A DNA stretch of 64,000 nucleotides from Ridgeia piscesae (GCA_025642075.2 JAODUO010000145.1:55001-119000), one strand, 5' to 3'. Shown: positions 11,590 to 36,775, counted from the stretch's first letter. The notes: a model not told the origin generated them from the sequence alone. Translations and numbers: made by a program.

Positions 11590-12430
11590 GCTACATCACT
11601 AATAATATCATCATTATACACATGCATACGACAACTTTTACTATATATAAAAAAAATATATAATATATAATATCACATACATGTGTATACGTCTATACAA
11701 CCATATAGGTATACCTATACAACATATATACATATACAGATACATACATATCACGTATTTGTGTGTATGTTTGTGTGTGAGTGTGCGAGTGGGTTACGTT
11801 ATACGTCGCCATTTGGTTGGTAAGTTGCCAACGGCTGAAGGAAGCAAATGAATGTACAACACTGCTCCAAGGCAAACGTGTTACGTGTATTAAAAAACCT
11901 GCATATGTCCACTACACCGTGTGAGTCTTAATTTATGTTTGCTGCATCCTTACGTGGAATCTATAAACAGGTACATTAATAACTCCTATTGTTGAGTATT
12001 TCGTTTAATCAAAACTTATTTTGAGATTTGAACGTAGGAAAAGAAATGAATTTGTTGAGTGATTCTAAAATAATATACGGTTATAAAACAAGAGAGAATG
12101 ATCAATGAAAATCTACCAGTTTATATGTACATTTCTAATTGTCTAGGGTGCTTTTCTGGTTTGGGAATATACGTTACAGGGACATCGCTATGTTCAGCTC
12201 GATAGCGTACTGAATGTTAGTTTCCAATTGATTATAGTTTAGAAAGAGAAGCGTGAGAAGTTTTTTTTCCTAAATTTCACAAAGCAAGATACAATCAAAT
12301 TGCAACAAAACTACCATATTTTGTTGGAAATTTCACTGGAAAATCATTGATGTGAGTGTGTAAGAACAAGAGGCCACTTACATAAGCAGGACCTAATGAC
12401 TAATCATCTACTCGTGAATACTTCTTGGAT
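11590..12430. other. A/T-rich intergenic stretch
   Basis: No supported gene or element. Confidence 0.5.
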
Positions 12431-12434
12431 ACTG

Positions 12435-13040
12435 CGAGTGGTGTCACTTGAGAAAAAATGCTGCCAGGGGCGTCACTTGAGAATAAAATACAGCGAATAA
12501 TGTCATATAAGCACCGATTCTGTGTGGGGCGTCACTTGATGATGAATACTGCGAGTGGCGTCCCTGGAGGACGAATTTAGTGAGTGGTGACATTGGAAGA
12601 TGGATACTGCAAGTGGCTTAACTTATGGATGAATTTAGGGACTGGTGACATTGGAAGATGAATACTGCAAGTGGCATAACTTATGGACGAATTTAGGGAC
12701 TGGTGACATTGGAAGATGAATACTGCAAGTGGCATAATTTATGGACGAATTTAGGGACTGGTGACATTGGAAGATGAATACTGCAAGTGGCATAACTTAT
12801 GGACGGATACTGCGAGTGGCGTCACTTGAGAACGGATACTGCGAACGGCGTGACTTGAGGACGGGTAGTGCCAGTGGTGTTCTGGAGGGCGGATACTACG
12901 AGTGGCATAAGTTATGGACGGATACTACCAGTGATGTCATTTGTTGACAGACTCTGCGAGTGGTGTCATTTGAGGACGGATTGTGCGAGTGGTGTCATCT
13001 GAGGACGGATAGTGCGAGTGTCGTAACTGTAGAAGGGATA
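12435..13040. repeat. 29-bp satellite array downstream of FREP-B
   Basis: Diverged units of about 29 bp around GGATACTGCGAGTGGCGTCA. At 12570-12800 a 58-bp dimer (a GGGACTGGTGACATTGG unit plus a CTGCAAGTGGCATAACTT unit) is repeated. The paralogous array is at 35505-36775. Confidence 0.85.
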
Positions 13041-13200
13041 ATCTGACTGGCAACCAACAAAACGTATCGAGATACGAACGCCGACGACAAGTTTTGTATT
13101 GTCTCGGTTTCACCGTTAAGATTGTGGATGAATCACAACATATTACATAAGATAACAGAAAAGTAAAAGTAATGTTATGTGCGTTTTGTTTTCTTTCCAT
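12937..13200 (-). other. 87-codon ORF in the 3' flank of FREP-B
   Basis: ATG ORF starting MERKQNAHNITFTFLLSYVI, 120 bases past the FREP-B stop on the same strand. Its second half is translated satellite. A counterpart of 88 codons lies at 36672-36938 and differs by an in-frame 3-base indel. Most likely FREP 3' UTR; a short secreted peptide is a weak alternative. Confidence 0.25.
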
Positions 13201-13319
13201 AGCATTTCGACAGCTAATTCCGTTGCGGTTGGATTACAAAGTTGTGATTTGCATATATTGCCGTCTTCATACGTATGCGGCAACGTTGCGATTCTTTCGT
13301 AACATGGTCATTTCGTCTA

Positions 13320-26549
<13,230 letters not shown>

Positions 26550-27104
26550 CTGCACAGGTAATAGTAATAATGACAAAAAGTGTAATGATGTATTGGGTCA
26601 TTTCGTGTGATCGCAACCAATGGGGTTGCTGTCATCTCTTTGATTTTTGAATAGATCAGTATGGTGAGAGCCTTTGGAAAGATTAGAAAGATTCCAAAAA
26701 TTGTGCGTTCTACCTGAAACAGTTTTCATGTTATGGCAGTTTGAAATGTGGGACTTAGACGTTTTTCGACAGCTTGTTAAAAATAAATAATTATTTTCAA
26801 ATTTCACTAGTCAATATCTTCTCACTCTTTACCTGTGTCAGTGAAATTGTGTGGAGTTGTTCTCTATAATCTAAGGATGACACAACTATAATTAGAGCAT
26901 AAATACAGTGTATGGTTCATATGCAGGAAGTTGATAAAAAACATTATCTATTCAAAATATCACTTGCAATAGCGTTTTCAGACTGATTGTGAGCACAATA
27001 CACGTGCCTTAGACACAAATTGTACATATTTGGTATAAAAACTTAATGATGTGCAAATTTGAGAAATGTTGCAGGTGTGTTTGCCTTAATTATGAATCTG
27101 TACA

Positions 27105-27320
27105 TATGCAAGGGGTTTTTTTTTTTGCCCTTAATTTTTTTGAAAATTTTTCTTGAAACCAAAAAATGGCCAAAGGTTTTTGGAAAAGGGGGTTTAAAAT
27201 TTTTCCTTTTTCTTTTTAAAAATTTTTTTTTAAAAAAACCCAATTTTTTGTCCCGAATTTTTAAAAAAAACAAAAGTTGAATTAAAAAGGGCGTAATTTT
27301 TTTTGGAAAAAAATTGTCAA
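27105..27320. other. Homopolymer-inflated stretch in the foldback left arm
   Basis: Dense runs of T, A and G, unlike the matching right-arm sequence (29440-29600). It reads as poor consensus quality rather than biology. Confidence 0.5.
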
Positions 27321-27807
27321 CAAAAAACCTTTTAGGTGTAAGTTCATTGCTATGACTCAAATAACTAGTAAGTCTCAATATCCTTCGGAACTTCTAAATT
27401 ACTCGTGATATACGAGAGGGTTTTCAGACATTGATTGCAAGCTAAATATGGATGGTTCATTGAGCAGTTGTATCTATTTGATATCTATGAATAATGTTGT
27501 GTATTATCAGAGTCATATGACTTGCTTGACGCTCTTAATTATGAATCTTCACATAGCCAAATGTGTTTCATTTTATATTTCTTTAAAATTAGCAAACTAC
27601 CGATCCTAAAAGGTCAGTGTTTTTTAGAAGAAATTGTTAAAAAAACTTTTACCAGACATAAACCATTCCAAAGAATAAATAACAAGTAACTCTTCCTTCC
27701 ATGCTTCCCTTCCAAGAAGAATGGGGACCCATTGATACTGAAACATTTTCAATAAATCACTTGCGAGCATGTTTGTTTGTTGTTGGTAATATTTGTAAAT
27801 ATTACAC

Positions 27808-27814
27808 ACACACA

Positions 27815-27867
<53 letters not shown>

Positions 27868-27878
27868 GCACGCACACA

Positions 27879-27913
<35 letters not shown>

Positions 27914-27925
27914 GCGCGCGCACAC
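27808..27925. repeat. (CA)n-(CGCA)n microsatellite
   Basis: CA run passing to CGCA and CG. Confidence 0.95.
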
Positions 27926-28028
27926 ATACGTGCATATCAAAATTGCTGATCTTCAAATTTGTGTCAGATGTATTGAACACATTAATGTTTAAAAAATAAA
28001 TGTATAATAATGTCATCCAGCAATAGAG

Positions 28029-28469
28029 TCATAAGGGGTATGTCTCATTGACGCATTTGCTGGAATATTTCAAATGCAACACCAATCTCCTCCCTGGTTG
28101 CATCGTCAACTTTGTACGGTCTCTCACTTTTGGTTGTTCGTGGGATCGGAACAGAGCATAACACATGTGCATTTGGAACCCAACAAATGTCATCATTCTC
28201 TGGCCAACTGAATGACACTGCTCGCCCACAAGTTTGCACGAATTTAACTTTGTAATCCAGTTATGCAGTATGCAAACTAAACCACGGGTGTCCGTCATAC
28301 GTAGAAGCAACATATGTGCCTGGCTGGAAAGGCAGGCTTGTGGGATGGTTCGAGCAAATACAAATCGGTCATCTAACAATGCCCTGTGGCTGTCAATGTC
28401 AGCAGCAGTGACGAAAAATAATGTAATATGTTGGATATTACACACACGCGCACCCCCCCCCACACACAC
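28029..28469 (-). pseudogene. Unidentified coding remnant in the foldback spacer
   Basis: Two overlapping minus frames look like one protein split by a frameshift near 28235. The first reads AADIDSHRALLDDRFVFART to HNWITKL. The second (28239-28045) reads CGRAVSFSWPENDDICWVPN, then AHVLCSVPIPRTTKS and ends EIFQQMRQ. Probably the element's own protein; I do not recognise the family. Confidence 0.35.
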
Positions 28470-30063
28470 CAGTTAAACAAACTCACACAAGACTTCTTCC
28501 AGGACAACTCCCACTGCCACCAACTCGTCACCAACCACAACACCACGGCGTCACAAAGAAACCATTCACAAATTTTCCCCTGACAAAGTTTTATCATTTT
28601 AAGGTTTACGACGTTTTTCATAATTCCTTAATGTATTTGTAACCCGGGCACAAGACCATTCACTGGGTAAAACCAGTAAAGTACATTTTTAAATATGTTC
28701 ATAATCTTGAAAATTTTTTAACCCCATTAAAACCCACATGGTAGAACTGTCACTAACTAACAATATATACAACTTATATTTGTATGATAAGTTTTATAAC
28801 TTTGCTTCATATTTGTGTTATGTTTGCTTTATGCCTCGTAAACAGATCTATATCACTTTTAATATGTACAGTTTCATAATTAAGACAATCAGACAAGCAA
28901 AACTCCCTGAAAATGTATACTGATATTCATAGATATATAATATTTACAAATATTACCAACAACACGTATGTTTAACTCAAAACCAGTGCTTGAATACCTG
29001 CTCGCAAGTGATTTATTGATACATTTTGGGTAATAATGGGTCCTTCATTCTTCTTCAGAAGGAAGCAAGGAAGTATGTTGAGAGTTTACTTGTTATCTGT
29101 GGTTCTGGATTGGTTTATACCTGATAAAGGTTTCAAAACAATATTTTCGAATCCACATTGACCATTTAAGGGCGGAAATTTGCTAATGTTTAAGAAATAT
29201 AAAATGTAGCACATTTGGGTATATGCAGATTCATAATTAAGACTGTCAGGCATGTCATATTGCTCTGATAATACACAATGTTATGCATAGATATCAAACT
29301 GACACAACAGTTCATTGAACCATCCATATTTGGTTAGCAAAATTGTCTGAAAACACTCGTATATCACGAGCAATTTATTTTAAAAATTGGGGCATCCAGA
29401 CGTATGCCATTTTTGTTGTGAAGGAAGCTCGGAAGGTTAAGAGATTTACTAGTTATTTTGAGTTATAGGAATTAACTTATACATAGAAAACGGTTAGTGA
29501 CATTACAAGCTACGCCTCATCGACTTTTTTGGGTCGGAAGTTGGTCATTTCGGAAGAAATATAATAATATATCCATCTTTGCATATGCATAGATTCTTAA
29601 TTAAGGTAACCACACCTGTCACATTTCTCAGAGTTATACATTTATATGTTTAGATACCAAATATGTACAATTTGTGTCTAAGGTATGTGTATTTTGCTCA
29701 CAATCAGGGTCTGAAAATTCCACACAATTTCACTGACACAGGATAAAGAGAGCAGAAGATGTAGACTAGTGAAATTTGAATATCATTATTTATTTTTAGC
29801 AAGCTGTCGAAAAACGTCTAAGTCCCAAATTTCAAACTGCCATAACTTGAAAACTATTTAAGCTAGAACGCTGAAATGTTGGATTCTTGCTAATATTACC
29901 AAAGGCTCTCACCATACTGATCTATTCAAAAATCTAAGAGATGACTGCAACCAATTTCTGGAATATTGGTTGCGTTCACTCGGAATGACCCTATTAAACT
30001 TTAAATAAAAATTAACTGAAAATTAAAAATAGCCGCCGGCTAATGTATAATATCATAATATTA

Positions 30064-30690
30064 CTAGTCGAACACGCCAGTCGAACACGTTCGCAAGTCG
30101 AACACTTTTAAGGATATCGCTTGTAATTACTGCCAGATGTAACACACAATGCACAAAATATGTACATTTGGCATCTACACAAGCAATCTAATTGACAAAG
30201 ATGCAGAATGAGGAACATACATTTTGTTATAAATAACATATTACACGAAATACTCATTGGTCCCCTTGTGTAATGGTCCCTGTGGGGGTGTGGCGTGTTT
30301 AAAAACAACATATACAAATAACTCAAAAGGTTGGAATAAACATACATAATATCGGTTGGATTATCAGTATGTCGAAGACGTCCTTGTCCACTTGCCATCT
30401 AGAGTTCACTCTCGGATAGCAATCATGTTAAATTGGGTTAAACATTGTCATTACTGCCACCACCGCGTTAACATTTCGACTCGCGGCATTGAAATGTGTC
30501 CGCGCGACATCGTCTCGACGGGGTATATTTTGTAGGTATTTCTCCAAAATATACCTTTTAAAAATGCATTTGCATCAGTGGATTAAAATACGTGTTACAC
30601 ATTTTTAATATCGGTATACTTTGTAAATGTTTCTTCACATACTGGAAAAATCGGCATGTTTTGGTTCATGTGTTCGACTCGCGGGCTGGC
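30064..30690. repeat. Possible small insertion with GTCGAACAC repeats at both ends
   Basis: Three AGTCGAACAC-type repeats at 30064-30112 and an inverted one (GTGTTCGACTCGCG) at 30670-30683. Removing it and the foldback element leaves an intron close in length to those of FREP-A and FREP-D. TIRs are weak. Confidence 0.35.
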
Positions 30691-30782
30691 TGGTACATTA
30701 AGTTGCTTATAGCCTACTCTTCACCATTAATGGCATTATTCGACATTAAGTACATCTGCGCAACAATGTGAACCCACGTTAC

Positions 30783-30950
30783 CTTGTTCAATCATCCGGC
30801 CCAGGGAACCAGTAACAGTAGAACTACCCAGCCCAGGTAATTCCCAGTGATGGCGCAAGTCGTATGCTGATGAACACTTTCGTGTTGTCAAAACTATTCC
30901 ACAATTTAAATAACTTGTTACGTTAAAACAGTTAGTTCTTTTTGGTAGGA
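30783..30950 (-). other. FREP-B noncoding 5' exon
   Basis: Ends GAACAAG before donor GTAACG at 30782. Sequence and donor are conserved with FREP-A (49498) and FREP-D (62639). The transcription start is not determined; the 30950 limit is only the promoter edge. It splices to the CAG in front of the ATG at 26547. Confidence 0.65.
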
Positions 30951-31005
30951 GTACTGTAACGTCATGAAAAACGTCATTACGCATTATCACGTGATGACTT
31001 TTTGT
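30951..31005 (-). promoter_or_regulatory. FREP-B proximal promoter motifs
   Basis: Contains CACGTG (30988-30993), a TAACGTCA site (30957-30964) and a further ACGTCAT, in the same arrangement as FREP-A. CACGTG is an E-box; TGACGTCA-like sites bind CREB/ATF-type factors in animals. Function here is inferred from conservation. Confidence 0.5.
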
Positions 31006-31233
31006 ACGTTCATAAATACAGCTGTCACCTGTCCCTACAGCTACTAAACACATGGTCAGTCGTGTTTTTACATACTATTTCACATGTGAAAGTTGAGTTA
31101 ACAACAGAGAACCAAAGTGATACCATCACGCCGTTTGAAGGTAGTTCTCGGCCCTCGTATATGGGCGATTCCAACTATCTCTCTGTGACGTCTATCCTGG
31201 CATAGACCGCCATGGCATAGGCATAGTCTGTCT

Positions 31234-31365
31234 TTGAATATGGCTATGTCTATGTCTGTGTCTATGGCTATGGCTATGGCTATGGCTATGGCTATGGCTA
31301 TGGCTATGGCTATGGCTATGGCTATGGCTATGGCTATGGCTATGGCTATGGCTATGTCTATGTCT
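31234..31365. repeat. (CTATGG)n hexanucleotide repeat
   Basis: About 20 units of GGCTAT with TCTAT variants; the ORF through it is an alternating Met-Ala artefact. Confidence 0.95.
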
Positions 31366-31439
31366 ATGTCTACGCTAGCCTATACCTATGCCTATGCTAT
31401 GGCTATGCCTAGGCTATGGCAATGCTATGCCATAACCTA

Positions 31440-32280
31440 TGGCATGCCGCTATGCCAATGGCTCCTGTTATGTGCGTGTCGACCAGTGTTGTGTTTTGTA
31501 ATAAATATTATGAAAGCAAGTTATCGTAATCATATACTATGTCTACATGTAGTGATTTTGTGTGGTTTATTTTGGATTTGACAATACTTATGTTTAAATA
31601 TCTAATGGCATATTTCAGGCCAAAAAATAGGGAGTGTTTATTATTTGCTAGATTATAGATCAACGGGAGGACAATCTTTCCTTGCAATGGATTTAGGAGT
31701 GGATTTGTTGGAAAGCAGGATTCAATCAATTGTCAATGCATCGCATGTGTGAACAAACGTTTGTGCTAATTTCCATGAGCATATTACTAATTCATTGACA
31801 GTTGAGGGAGTGCAAAATTTGTTATAGATATTTGGATAGCAGATAATAGTTAAATGCACCGAATTTGTGGTTTTAAATAAACATTACAAATATCAAACAA
31901 TTTAATATTTAAGAAGTTCTAGTAATTAAATATGCCATGTAATTAACATAAAAATCTATATGAAAATAGCGCAATGCACACGTAAACATGCGACACACCG
32001 CTATATAGATTATAATTCGAGGTGAAAGATCATGTAGTAAGTACTATTTGTTGTTATTCGAAGATACAAATAACATCCCAGATTTGTGTTATCCATATTT
32101 GATTGTCACTGTCTACGCTGAAAAACGATGAAAATGAAGCTCATGACTATCAGATAATTTCTTGCAATCGGGAATAAAATTGTTATGTATTAGAACCAGC
32201 GTTGGATTGTGATGTCACATATTGGATTTCAATACAGGCCAATTTTTTTTCTGAAGATAGAAAGGGGAGGGCAGTATTAC
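31440..32280. other. A/T-rich stretch without a gene
   Basis: No supported feature. Confidence 0.5.
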
Positions 32281-32283
32281 CAA

Positions 32284-32410
32284 TGTTATTATTCCTTTAT
32301 ATAGGAACTATTTTTATATTTTTATTTTATCATTTGTTTGCCACAAAAATAGCACACTGTCTAGCGGGACTATGAGGAGATTTGCCCACTTTACACCAGC
32401 GATTACATCG
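32284..32410. repeat. Dispersed repeat (copy 2, partial)
   Basis: Matches 9598-9720 (TTATTCCTTTATAT, then a GCGGGACxAT block). Confidence 0.5.
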
Positions 32411-32449
32411 TTCTACTTCGGAAGATAGTCGAACTCTTGTAAAAGACAG

Positions 32450-32535
32450 TAATAATAATAATAATTTTGTTTGTAAAGCGCCGTATATCCAGAACACTTT
32501 TTGCCCAGAGGCGCGCGCATACAACATTTGTAACA
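32450..32535 (-). mobile_element. L2-like LINE 3' tail
   Basis: AATAATAATAATAATTTTG followed by AAAGCGCCGTATA, the 3' end seen in L2-type elements. Confidence 0.4.
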
Positions 32536-32994
32536 TATAAATGTATATAATATGACTAATTGACAATTAAAAATTCAAGTTGTTTAAATGATAATAAAAA
32601 ATTATTAAATATTGTTTCTAAAACTCATAGTGTATAAGCTAAACTTATCAGCAATAAATAAATAAAATAAATAATTAATTAAAAATACACACGCGGCGCC
32701 GTCACAGAAAAGTAATCTCACAGTGAGGTAATGTCTTCCAATCTTCTCTAAGAATGTATTAATTGTTTGGAATTGTCAACTCACAACCAATAAAACATGA
32801 ATATGTAACGATTTAATACAACTCAATCATTCAGTAATATAACAAAACACAATATCTCTTATAAAGGTCTCCCGTGAATTATCGTGTCTAGTGGTCCTGT
32901 GCACACTATGCCGCGTACAGTTGGACTGAATAGGCGACGTACACATTTCCATGATTATTCGTCACTCACCTGGTATGTCGCTGCTCGGCACTTC

Positions 32995-33195
32995 CAGTGT
33001 CACATAGAATATGAACCCCAAGGAAAATGTACCTCGGGTCCATATTCCCTATATAATACGGACCCCAGCCATAGAATATGGACCAAGGTGTCCATATTCT
33101 CTATGTGCCATATAATATGGTCCCCCGTAGAAAATGGACTCCGGGTCTAGAATCTAAAGGGGTCCATTTTATATGTGTTATAGAATATAAACTCT
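32995..33195. repeat. GGTCCATATTC palindrome cluster
   Basis: At least four alternately oriented copies of the AGAATATGGACC block. Confidence 0.6.
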
Positions 33196-33439
33196 GTGGA
33201 AAATGGATCCAAGGTTGTGTTGTTATCATTTATTCTTGATGTAAATTAGAAACACAATTAATTTCCCCGTGTATTGTATTTTGTTGAGATGACAATAAAT
33301 TAATGAATGAGCAAATAGTACTCTTAGTTATAGTTATTCAACCATCCTACAATATTGAATAATTCACAAATGTTAGCAGTTGATATGTTAAATAGTATTC
33401 AAAGTCAGAAATGACTAACGTATGTTAATAGCAATGTTA

Positions 33440-33665
33440 GCTAAAATGTAAACATAATAAAAAGTGTTTTAGAAAAGGGTTATTAACGATGGCTGTGATA
33501 CTCTAGTTACAATCTATGAACTGCATTATACCAGTTTGCTAAATAGTTCAGCTTTTTAAAATGGGCGTCCGAATTATATAAGGGGGGTCCAAATTATAAA
33601 ATAGAATATGGACCCCCGGGTACATTTTCTATGGGGTCCATATTCTATCTGACACCCGACGTCTC
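33440..33665. repeat. Dispersed repeat (copy 3)
   Basis: Matches 9720-9935 (AATAAAAAGTGTTTTA, TACAATCTATGA, AATAGAATATGGACCCC). Ends CTGACACCCG. Confidence 0.6.
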
Positions 33666-33813
33666 GCATGTCCGCTACTTTACCCGCGCTTCTTTCCCTC
33701 GCCGACACTTTGGTGGACGCTTTTTGTGACGTTGCATCCGTGCCATCGTCGCCTGGAGTGCCACACAAATAAAGTTTTAATTCCGTTGTAACACACCAAC
33801 ATATTCTACATAC

Positions 33814-33868
<55 letters not shown>
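33814..33868. repeat. (TA)n microsatellite
   Basis: About 27 TA units. Confidence 0.95.
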
Positions 33869-33869
<1 letters not shown>

Positions 33870-33969
33870 TGCTTCCATATTTGTCTATCTGGCGCCATCC
33901 TCTGACAGATGGTAAGTTACCCTTCCAGTAGGCGTCTAGTTAACCTCTCCGCCGTCTCGATGGTCTTCC

Positions 33970-35020
33970 TTTAGGTAATAATAATTATAATAATAATGAC
34001 TTCTTATGCGCCAATATCCTCGAAGATCAAGCTCAGTGGCGCGACAAAACCAAGGGGTTAAGCAATTGCGTAAACGTAAAACAGTGCGTGAGTCGTTGAT
34101 GGATGGACGAAGGTTCTAGGAAGCTAAGGAGGATAGGCAGCATTAAAGAGATATGTTTTTAGATGTCGGCCGAAAGAAACTATATTACCTTCTGATTTGA
34201 CACTGACAGGAAGCGAATTCCACAGAGTTGGTGCAGCAACCGAGAAAGCTCGGGTCCCAGTTTTCGTCTTAACCCGAGGGATGTAAAGTGGGTTACTAGT
34301 TACTCTCTGGAATTCCTTGCTGGAGATAGCATTGAATTTAGATATGTTGGTTGTTTAGATGCGAGTGCTTGATTGGATATTGTGCAAATCTTGAAAATAA
34401 TGCGATAGTGAACAGGGAGCCAGTGCAATGATTTTTTGAAGCGGCACCGAGCTAGAAAACGAGGAGAACGCGTAACTACCTTTGCCAAGCAGTTCTGGAC
34501 ACGTTGAAGTCTTGCAATATCCTTGTTCGCAGTATTGTAAAGGAGGGAATTGCAGTAGTCAAGTCTGCTGCTTACTAGAGCTGTCGCGATGGTTTTAGCA
34601 ACAGAAAATGAAAAAAATCTGCGAATACGATGAAGATCACGGATATGGTAGAAATAGCAACGGCATGTTTTTGATAAGTGCTGTTTGAAATTGAAGCTTT
34701 CGTCAAAGTTAACTCCGAGATTTGAAACTGAGGGGGCTGGTGTTACACTCTGATTTAGGATATGTGTCGGGAAAAAACCGTCGAGTTTTGCACGCTGCGT
34801 TACGGTACCAATGATGATAAATTCGGTCTTGGTTGCATTTAACTTTAGTTTACTATTTTTCATCCAAAGGTAGACATCTTGGAGACAATCCCTGAGCTGG
34901 TTTAAGGAGCGGCAAGCATCTGGTGTAGTCAACGAAATGTAGATTTGGGTGTCATCGGCATAAAGGTGATGATCAAAGTTGTGACCTTGGATAACAGAGC
35001 TTAAAGGTGTTGTGCTTTCA
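33970..35020 (-). mobile_element. L2-like LINE, 5'-truncated, RT C-terminal half
   Basis: Minus frame 35109-34300 enters the LINE near 35015. It carries the catalytic YADDTQIYIS, the thumb region (WMKNSKLKLNATKTEF, LGVNFDES), RLDYCNSLLY and LHWLPVHYRIIFKI. A stop or frameshift precedes the tail frame RAFSVAAPTLWNSLP. The 3' end is ATTATTATTATTATTACC at 33974-33995. Palm N-terminal part and endonuclease are absent. Confidence 0.9.
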
Positions 35021-35079
35021 GTAGTATGGTGGGGATTATACATGTAAATAAGACTTTTCTGGCATGCAGCGTTACCGTC

Positions 35080-35500
35080 GTTGTTTTCGTCTGTAGTCAT
35101 CGTTTTCATCGTCGTCTTAACTTATGAGGTATGTTTGATAGACCGTTGTGTCGTAAAATCATTGCGATGTATGTGCTTAGGCGTAAAGGCAAAATGGCAG
35201 CATATGATATTCCGTTGCAATGTTGAATGCACGTCTTTGACTACGAATATTGAAATATCGATTGTGTTTGACTTGGGTTTGGCCGTCAGTGTCAGATGCG
35301 GCTACTCAGCCTTCTTCTTTCAGTAATCCACTACCGTAAAATATGCATATATCATGGATGGTGTTGGCAACTGCTGGACAATGCTGATTAATAATATATA
35401 ATAATGGTGTTGACATGTTTATAGAAAAAGTGCAAGTGCGTGTTAAAAATTAGTGGTCACGAAATTAAGAAGGATTTAAGCACTGCCTGTTTCACACACA
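35080..35500. other. Unannotated stretch
   Basis: No supported gene or repeat. Confidence 0.5.
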
Positions 35501-35504
35501 CACA

Positions 35505-36775
35505 CATACTGCGAGTGATGGCACTAGAGGACACATACTGCGAGTGATGTAACATATGGACGGATACTGCGAGTGATGGCACTAGAGGACGTATATTGCG
35601 AGTGGCGTAACTTATGGACGGATACTGCGAGTGATGGCATTAGAGGACACATATTGCGAGTGGCGTAACTTATGGACGGGTACTGCGAGTGATGGCACTA
35701 GAGGACACATATTGCGAGTGGCGTAACTTAGGACGGGTACTGCGAGTTGGCATAACGACAATATTGCGAGTGGCGTAACTTAGGACGGGTACTGCGAGTG
35801 ATGGCACTAGAGGACACATATTGCGAGTGGCGTAACTTATGGACGGGTACTGCGAGTGGTGGCACTAGAGGACACATATTGCGAGTGGCGTAACATATGG
35901 ACGGGTACTGCGAGTGATGGCACTAGAGGACGCATATTGCGAGTGGCGTAACTTATGGACGGGTACTGCGAGTGGTGGCAATAGAGGACGCATATTGCGA
36001 GTGGCGTAGCTTATGGACGGATATTGCGAGTGATGGCACTAGAGGACGCATATTGCGAGTGGCGTAACTTATGGACGGGTACTGCGAGTGATGGAACGAG
36101 AGGACACATATTGCGAGTGACGTAACATATGGACGGATACTGCGGGAATCGTCACGTGACGACGAAAACTGCGAGCGGCGTCATTTGAATGACGGATACT
36201 GCAAGTTGTATTATTGGGAAGGATACAGCGAGTGGTGTCACTTGAAGACGAATACTGCGAGTGGTGTCACATGAGGAGGGATACTGAGAGGGGTGTCATT
36301 TGAAGACAGATACAGCGAGTGGTGTCACTTGACGACGAATACTGCGTGTGGTGTCACATATGGACGAATACTGCGATTGGCATCACTTGAGGTCGGATAT
36401 TGCGAATGGAGCCATTTGAGGAAGGATACTGCTACTGGCGTCACTTCAGGACGGATAGTGCCAGTGGTGTCCTGGAGGGCGGATATTACGAGTGGCGTAA
36501 GTTATGGACGGATACCGCAAGAGGCGTCACTACAGGACGGCTACTGCTAGTGGTGTCATTTGATGGCGGATTCTGTGAGTGATGTCACTTGAGGACGGAT
36601 ACTGCGAGTGGTGTCATATGATGACGGATTCTGCGAGTGGTGTCATGTGAGGACGGATTCTGCGAGTGGTGTCATTTGATGACGGATTCTGCGAGTAGTG
36701 TCATGTGATGACGGTTTCTGCGAGTGGTCTCATTTGAGGACGTAGATTGCGAGTGTCCTAACTGTAGAGGGGATA
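35505..36775. repeat. 29-bp satellite array downstream of FREP-A with 58-bp dimer
   Basis: From 35505 to 36125 a 58-bp dimer recurs: one 29-mer with CTGCGAGTGATGGCACTAG, one with TTGCGAGTGGCGTAACTTA. From about 36130 the array becomes single, more varied 29-mers like the paralogous array at 12435-13040. Confidence 0.9.

Larger units (their letters stand above)
26595..29991. mobile_element. 3.4-kb foldback DNA element with ~1.1-kb inverted arms
   Basis: Left arm 26595-27808 and right arm 28935-29991 are inverted copies. Ends are GGGTCATTTCG and CGGAATGACCC, flanked by TATT on both sides (26591-26594, 29992-29995). The arms are clearly diverged, so this is older than the palindrome in the Harbinger. 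The spacer holds a (CA)n tract and a minus-strand ORF. It sits inside the 5'-UTR intron of FREP-B. Superfamily not assigned. Confidence 0.8.

Noticed and set aside
27043..27378. Lys/Phe-rich ORF
   Set aside because: Homopolymer-inflated low-quality stretch.
31234..31581. Met-Ala repeat ORF
   Set aside because: Hexanucleotide microsatellite read in frame.
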